Assembly (NCBI GenBank): GCA_001770855.1
Contig: MESE01000012.1
Location: 1-64,000 of the forward strand
Length of the DNA: 64,000 nt
Direction: 5' to 3'
From: Burkholderiales bacterium RIFCSPLOWO2_02_FULL_57_36
Lineage (GTDB): Bacteria; Pseudomonadota; Gammaproteobacteria; Burkholderiales; Burkholderiaceae_D
A program made the translations under genes and the position numbers. Positions 59,486 to 64,000 of the stretch are shown in pieces. Numbering within the stretch: position 1 is the first letter of the stretch; each line of letters opens with the position of its first letter. The notes beneath the pieces are model-generated. The model saw only the letters and a program-made list of their open reading frames with translations. It ran no database searches and had not been told where the DNA came from.

Positions 59486-59684
59486 GACCCGCTCCAAATG
59501 GATGACATTCCAGTTCCTGCCCTGATTGCTACGGGCGGGGCGATTATTAGCGACAAAGGTCGAAACCAAGCATGGTTCCGTTCAGCAAGTCCTCAACAAG
59601 AATTCACGACAGAACACTTAACCCCGTAGCAAGGATGACGAAAAAATCCTCCGACCATGCTAAGTGTCGAAACATAAAAAACAA

Positions 59685-59698
59685 CTGATCTGCATCAA
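59685..59698. promoter_or_regulatory. FNR-like palindrome
   Basis: On the minus strand TTGAT-GCAG-ATCAG, one mismatch to TTGAT-N4-ATCAA. It is 200 bases upstream of the DUF2933 gene. No matching -10 could be placed with confidence. Confidence 0.35.
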
Positions 59699-59742
59699 AT
59701 TTCTAAAAGACGAACATATTCACAAAATCTTCCGTCAGGATT

Positions 59743-59777
59743 GTTTTCAGTGCGCAACGTTGTCACGCACTGAAAAC
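59743..59777 (-). terminator. Perfect 12-bp hairpin after the efflux operon
   Basis: GTTTTCAGTGCG and CGCACTGAAAAC flank an 11-base loop. It lies 52 bases past the stop of the periplasmic-protein gene. There is no T-tract, so it may be a processing or stability hairpin rather than a full terminator. Confidence 0.55.
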
Positions 59778-59828
59778 GCTAGCCAACGGTTCCGAACAAA
59801 CCTTTACTCGGCTTGCTCAACTCTTGAA

Positions 59829-60269
59829 TCAATGCTTTTGACCGCCCTGATTATGATTCGGTGCAAGCGGGGTAAACCGGGCTTGTTCTGGTTGTTTCCC
59901 TGGCAGCGTAATTGACACCACCGCCTTCAGGTTGGGGTTCAATCCAAAATTGCCCGATCCTTTCATGAGGTTCTTTCCCATGGGCTTCAGTACGACGCTT
60001 GCTTTCGAAGCCGCGAGAATGGTTGCGGTTCCCGTCGCGCCCTTGGTATTGATTTCCTGGTTTCCGTGATCGGTGACGTACACCAGGACATCATTGGTGT
60101 TGCCCTTCCCGGTCGGCTTGATGACCAGTTCATAGTGATACATCCCGGCCATCCTGAGTTGCCCGCCGTTAGGCGCCTTGATGGTATCGAGATATTCGTC
60201 GGCATGCGCCGCCGCCGCACCGGAAAATCCGATGGAAAAAGCCAGTACTGCCACTTTGAGTAACTTCAT
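59829..60269 (-). CDS. Periplasmic protein of the RND efflux operon
   Basis: 146 residues from the ATG at 60269, behind GAAGGAG. A cleavable signal peptide ends A-A-A-H-A-D. The mature protein is beta-rich (L-V-Y-V-T-D-H-G-N-Q-E-I, then A-V-V-S-I-T-L-P-G) with a His/Gln-rich end. It follows the RND pump gene after 97 bases and likely belongs to the same transcript. It may bind metal in the periplasm; I do not recognise the family with certainty. Confidence 0.7.
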   Translation of the reverse strand: MKLLKVAVLAFSIGFSGAAAAHADEYLDTIKAPNGGQLRMAGMYHYELVIKPTGKGNTNDVLVYVTDHGNQEINTKGATGTATILAASKASVVLKPMGKNLMKGSGNFGLNPNLKAVVSITLPGKQPEQARFTPLAPNHNQGGQKH

Positions 60270-60366
60270 GTGAATCTCCTTCAAGTTGCGTTGAGTTGAT
60301 GTGCGCTTGCCGTGATCTTGAGTCGATCGGCAAGCAGGTCCGTATTGCATCGAGATAAGCGCCAAG

Positions 60367-63300
60367 CTAATAACTCTCCTTTGTTTTCTGTTCCAACAGC
60401 CGATTCAACGGCTTCTGTCCCCAGAGCCAGAACATCACCGGTGTGATGATCGTGTCGAGAATGGTCGAGCTGATGAGTCCGCCGAAGATCACGACCGCCA
60501 CCGGATGCAGGATTTCCTTGCCCGGTTCATCGCCCGCCAGGATCAGCGGCACCAGCGCGAATGCCGCTACCAGCGCGGTCATCAACACCGGTGTCAGACG
60601 TTCCAGCGAACCGCGCACGATCATCGGTTTGCCGAAGCGCTCGCCTTCATGCATTGCGAGGTTGATGTAATGGCTGATCTTGAGAATGCCGTTGCGGGTG
60701 CTGATGCCGGCCAGGGTAATGAAGCCGATCAAGCTGGCCACCGAAAGCGTCAGTCCGGCGAGTTTCAGCGCGATCACGCTGCCGACCAGCGCCAGCGGAA
60801 TATTCGCCATGATCATCAGTGACAAGGCAGTCGACTTGTAGCGGCTGTACAGCACCAGGAAGATCATGATCAACGAGATCGACGCCAGCATGCTGATCAG
60901 GCGCGTGGCCTGTTCCTGCGCCTGGAACTGTCCTTCGAGGCTGGTGAAATAGCCTTCCGGCATCGGCCTGGCCGCCAGCGCTCCACGAATCTTCTGAATG
61001 ATCTCCGACATGTCGGACCCGTCGGTATTGGCGGAGATCACGATGCGGCGCCGGCCGTTGTCGCGGGCGATCTGGTTCGGACCATCGGCTTCCGTCACAT
61101 CGGCAACCAGCGAAAGTGGTATGCGTCCGTTCGGCGTTTCGATCAATTGATTCGCCAATCCCTGCTGCAATCTTTCCCGGTCCGCCAGCCGCAGCACGAT
61201 ATCGAAGCGCCTGCTGCCTTCGATCACCTGCGCGACCTTGTCGCCCCCGACCAGACGCTCCAGTGCACCGGTGACATCGGCGGAATTGATACCGTAGCCG
61301 GCGATCTTGTCGTAATCGATTTGCACCTGCAGTTGCGGAATCAGAACCTGCTTTTCAATCTGCAGATCGGCCAACCCTTTGATGCCCTGCAACCGGTTCT
61401 TCAGGTCGGCGGCCAAGCCGCGAAGGGTGTCGAGATCATCGCCATAGATTTTCAGCGCGATCTGGGCGCGCACGCCGGACAGCAAATGATCGAGACGGTG
61501 CGAAATCGGCTGCCCGATACTCACGTTGGCGGGAAGCGGTGCAAGCCGATCGCGGATCTCATGCATGATTGTTTCGCGGTCGCGCTTCGAACGTTTCAGA
61601 TCGACGTCGATCTCGCTGTAATGCACCCCCTCCGCATGCTCGTCGAGTTCCGCGCGTCCGGTGCGGCGTCCGACCTTGGCAACTTCGGGCACCTGCATGA
61701 TCAATTGCTCGGCCAGCGTACCAATCCGGTTTGATTCGGACAGGCTCGATCCGGGATTGAGCAAGACATTGATGGTCAGCGTGCCTTCATTGAACGCAGG
61801 CAGAAACGAGCGGGCAAAGAACGGAACGGTTGCCGCCGCGATGAGAATGGCAACAGCCGCACCCGCCAGCAGCGGCTTGGCATGATTGAACGACCAGCCG
61901 AGCAGTCGTGCGTCCCAGGCTTTCAACTTGGCGACGAGCTTGCTGTCGCCGTGCCTGAGCTGTTTCATTTTCGGCAGCAGGAAGTAGCACAGCACCGGCG
62001 TTACGGTCATCGAGATCAGCAAGCTGGCGAGGATCGAAACGATATAGGCAATCCCGAGCGGAACAAACAAGCGTCCTTCGATACCGGGCAATGCAAACAG
62101 CGGCACGAACACCAGCACCACGATCAAGGTCGCATAGACGATTCCCGATCGAACCTCGATCGATGCCTTCGCGATCACGCCCAGAACCGGCGCAGGTGTG
62201 GCAAGTTGCGCGTTCATCCGCAATCGCCGCAACACGTTTTCCACGTCGACCACCGCATCGTCCACCAGTTCTCCGATCGCAATCGCGATGCCGCCCAGGG
62301 TCATGGTATTGATCGACAGGCCGAACGCCTTGAACACCAGCACGCTGACGAGAATGGAAAGCGGAATCGCGGTGAGCGATATGAAGGTGGTGCGCAAGTT
62401 CGCCAGGAACAGGAACAGGATGACCGCAACCATGATCGCACCGTCACGCAATGCTTCCTCGACGTTGCTGACCGAGTTCTCGATGAAGTCGGCTTGCTTG
62501 AACAGGATTTCCGGCGTCTTCATTCCTGCAGGAAGTCCTTTTGCAAGCGAATCGAGCGCCGCTTCGATCTCACGCGTAAGCACAACGGTGTCGGCAGTCG
62601 GCTGCTTCTGCACCGACAGAATCACCGCCGGCTTGCCGTTCACGCTGCCGTCACCACGCTTGAGGCCGGCGCCGAATCCGACTTCGGCCACTTGCTTAAG
62701 GTAAATCGGCTGGCCATTCCGGTTTCCGACCACCAGGTTTTGCAGATGTTCGATCTTCGTGGTGCGCGCGATATTGCGAATCAGGAATTCTTTCGCGGCG
62801 ATTTCCGAAAAGCCGCCGCCGGTATTGCCGCCGAAATTCTTGAGCGCATTCTCGACATCGTCCAGTGCAATACCCAAATCGCGCATTTTGGCGCTGTCCG
62901 GCATCACACGGTACTGCCGCACCTCGCCGCCGATCGGTATGACCTGGGCCACGCCGGGAATCGTCAGCAGGCGCGGACGCAGCACCCAGTCGGCAAATTC
63001 GCGTACCTGCATCGGTGTGGTTTGACTGCTGTCGATCGGCAAGCCGATCAGCATGATCTCGCCCATGATGGAACTGACCGGTCCCATCTGCGGCGCGATT
63101 CCTGCAGGCATCTGATCCCTGACCAGCGCCAATCGCTCCGCGACTTGCTGGCGGTTTCGATAAATATCGGTGCCCCAGTCGAACTCGACGTACACCACCG
63201 ACAAACCCACGCCGGACACCGAACGCACTCGCGTGACGCCCGGCATGCCGTTCATCGCCGTCTCCACCGGGAAAGTGACGAGCTGCTCCACTTCTTCCGG

Positions 63301-63471
63301 CGCAAGACCATCCGCCTCGGTCATCAAGGTAACCGTCGGTTTGTTCAGGTCCGGGAACACATCGACCGGCATTTGCTTGAGGGTCAGCACGCCGTAGACC
63401 ATCAGCAGCAGCGCCACGCCCAGCACGATCAATCGCTGGCGCAGGCTGAAGTTAATAATGAAATTGAACAT
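60367..63471 (-). CDS. CusA/CzcA-type heavy-metal RND efflux pump
   Basis: 1034 residues, full length for the heavy-metal RND class. Twelve transmembrane helices in two sets and two large periplasmic loops. The proton-relay motif in helix 4, [14 protein letters not shown], is present. The motif [14 protein letters not shown] places it in a Burkholderiales subgroup whose metal is not settled, so I avoid naming it cusA or czcA. It lies between the adaptor gene and a small periplasmic protein gene. Confidence 0.92.
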   Translation of the reverse strand: MFNFIINFSLRQRLIVLGVALLLMVYGVLTLKQMPVDVFPDLNKPTVTLMTEADGLAPEEVEQLVTFPVETAMNGMPGVTRVRSVSGVGLSVVYVEFDWGTDIYRNRQQVAERLALVRDQMPAGIAPQMGPVSSIMGEIMLIGLPIDSSQTTPMQVREFADWVLRPRLLTIPGVAQVIPIGGEVRQYRVMPDSAKMRDLGIALDDVENALKNFGGNTGGGFSEIAAKEFLIRNIARTTKIEHLQNLVVGNRNGQPIYLKQVAEVGFGAGLKRGDGSVNGKPAVILSVQKQPTADTVVLTREIEAALDSLAKGLPAGMKTPEILFKQADFIENSVSNVEEALRDGAIMVAVILFLFLANLRTTFISLTAIPLSILVSVLVFKAFGLSINTMTLGGIAIAIGELVDDAVVDVENVLRRLRMNAQLATPAPVLGVIAKASIEVRSGIVYATLIVVLVFVPLFALPGIEGRLFVPLGIAYIVSILASLLISMTVTPVLCYFLLPKMKQLRHGDSKLVAKLKAWDARLLGWSFNHAKPLLAGAAVAILIAAATVPFFARSFLPAFNEGTLTINVLLNPGSSLSESNRIGTLAEQLIMQVPEVAKVGRRTGRAELDEHAEGVHYSEIDVDLKRSKRDRETIMHEIRDRLAPLPANVSIGQPISHRLDHLLSGVRAQIALKIYGDDLDTLRGLAADLKNRLQGIKGLADLQIEKQVLIPQLQVQIDYDKIAGYGINSADVTGALERLVGGDKVAQVIEGSRRFDIVLRLADRERLQQGLANQLIETPNGRIPLSLVADVTEADGPNQIARDNGRRRIVISANTDGSDMSEIIQKIRGALAARPMPEGYFTSLEGQFQAQEQATRLISMLASISLIMIFLVLYSRYKSTALSLMIMANIPLALVGSVIALKLAGLTLSVASLIGFITLAGISTRNGILKISHYINLAMHEGERFGKPMIVRGSLERLTPVLMTALVAAFALVPLILAGDEPGKEILHPVAVVIFGGLISSTILDTIITPVMFWLWGQKPLNRLLEQKTKESY

Positions 63472-63480
63472 GGCGTCTTC

Positions 63481-63999
63481 CTAGCGAACCTGAGCCAGGG
63501 AAGACACGCCTTGCACCACAACGCGTTCGGCGCCGGCAAGCCCTTGCGTCACCACCGCGTTGCTGGCGTCCAGATTCCGCGTCTGTACCTTTTTGGGAAC
63601 AAATCGCTCCGCCGTCGTGTGTATCCATACGACCTGGTCGCCGGATGCATCCTTCGAAACGGCGGTGCCTGGAACAACGACGCCGCGCTTTGCCTCCTTG
63701 AGCTGTACGAATACATTGACCGGTTGCCCAACCGCCAGCGCAGGAGAAGGCGGCGCAATCCGCAGCTGTATCTGCAATGCCTGTTCACGCAATTCCAGGC
63801 CGGTGCCAAGCAATGTCAAGTTAAGCTGGCCGCCGGTTTCGGTGCTGCCCGATACCTTCGCAATGTTGCCGATCAGGCGAGCGTCGTATCCCAGCGCTTC
63901 CACAATCAGCCGTTGCGGATCGACGATATCGAAAATCGCCTGCCTGGCTTCGACCACTTGCCCGGATACCACGCTGACTTTGCTGATGACGCCCGACAC
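63481..63999 (-). CDS. RND efflux periplasmic adaptor (partial)
   Basis: The C-terminal 172 residues of a membrane-fusion protein of the CusB/CzcB type; the N-terminus is beyond the window. The visible part covers the lipoyl/beta-barrel transition (V-S-V-V-S-G-Q-V-V-E-A-R-Q), the beta-barrel and the membrane-proximal domain with V-P-G-T-A-V and V-V-V-Q-G-V-S-S-L. It precedes the RND pump gene by nine bases, forming one operon. Confidence 0.9.
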   Translation of the reverse strand: MSGVISKVSVVSGQVVEARQAIFDIVDPQRLIVEALGYDARLIGNIAKVSGSTETGGQLNLTLLGTGLELREQALQIQLRIAPPSPALAVGQPVNVFVQLKEAKRGVVVPGTAVSKDASGDQVVWIHTTAERFVPKKVQTRNLDASNAVVTQGLAGAERVVVQGVSSLAQVR

Positions 64000-64000
64000 C

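Larger units (their letters stand above)
59486..59828. other. Intergenic region with hairpin and FNR-like site
   Basis: Between the small periplasmic-protein gene and the DUF2933 gene, both minus strand. It contains the hairpin at 59743-59777 and the FNR-like palindrome at 59685-59698. No gene seen. Confidence 0.45.

Overview
The window looks like chromosomal DNA of a betaproteobacterium, order Burkholderiales, most probably family Oxalobacteraceae (Herbaspirillum/Noviherbaspirillum-like). This rests on gene content and order (rimP-nusA-infB-rbfA-truB, typA, dusA, scpB-rluB) and on the envelope-stress genes. There is no rRNA operon to confirm it. I see no prophage, no intact insertion sequence and no CRISPR array.

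Layout. 0.3-3.4 kb: yqhA-like membrane protein, class I fumarase, glutamate racemase. 3.4-5.4 kb: degenerate tandem repeats, tRNA-His with a strong promoter, a palindromic mobile-element-like repeat and three small hypothetical genes. 5.6-12.4 kb: an unusual surface cytochrome locus. A 1302-residue protein carries a c-type heme domain, Ig-like repeats, an autotransporter barrel and an apparent second barrel. It is followed by a triheme lipoprotein and a convergent FecR-domain protein. A perfect FNR-type box precedes the first gene. 12.9-36.4 kb: an accessory stress/envelope region. It holds a DUF883/YqjE/YqjK-like operon, entericidin, lipoproteins, an SRPBCC-Hsp20 fusion, PRC-barrel, hemerythrin and DUF421 proteins, two glycosyltransferases, a hybrid histidine kinase, two sigma-54 activators and a YghA-like dehydrogenase. 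Inside it, 15.1-19.3 kb, lies a four-gene peptide/glutamate-ligase operon (C39-like peptidase, RimK-like ATP-grasp, GCS2-like ligase, N-formylglutamate amidohydrolase). 36.6-51.5 kb: core translation and RNA genes, including rimP-nusA-infB behind an apparent attenuator leader, and tRNA-fMet. 51.6-56.1 kb: NUDIX hydrolase, HtrA-type protease, DUF2269 protein, epimerase-DoxX fusion. 56.1-64 kb: copper-type P-ATPase and a CusBA-like RND efflux operon cut by the window end.

How it fits together. The accessory region has at least six reasonable sigma-54 promoter matches (GG and GC twelve bases apart), each upstream of a stress or envelope gene. The same region encodes a receiver-containing NtrC-type activator, a second activator lacking a receiver domain, and a hybrid kinase. 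The two activators have almost identical recognition helices. I infer a local sigma-54 stress regulon with two activators sharing target sites. The FNR box suggests that the surface cytochrome pair is induced when oxygen is low, which would fit a role in moving electrons to or from the cell surface. That role is inferred only.
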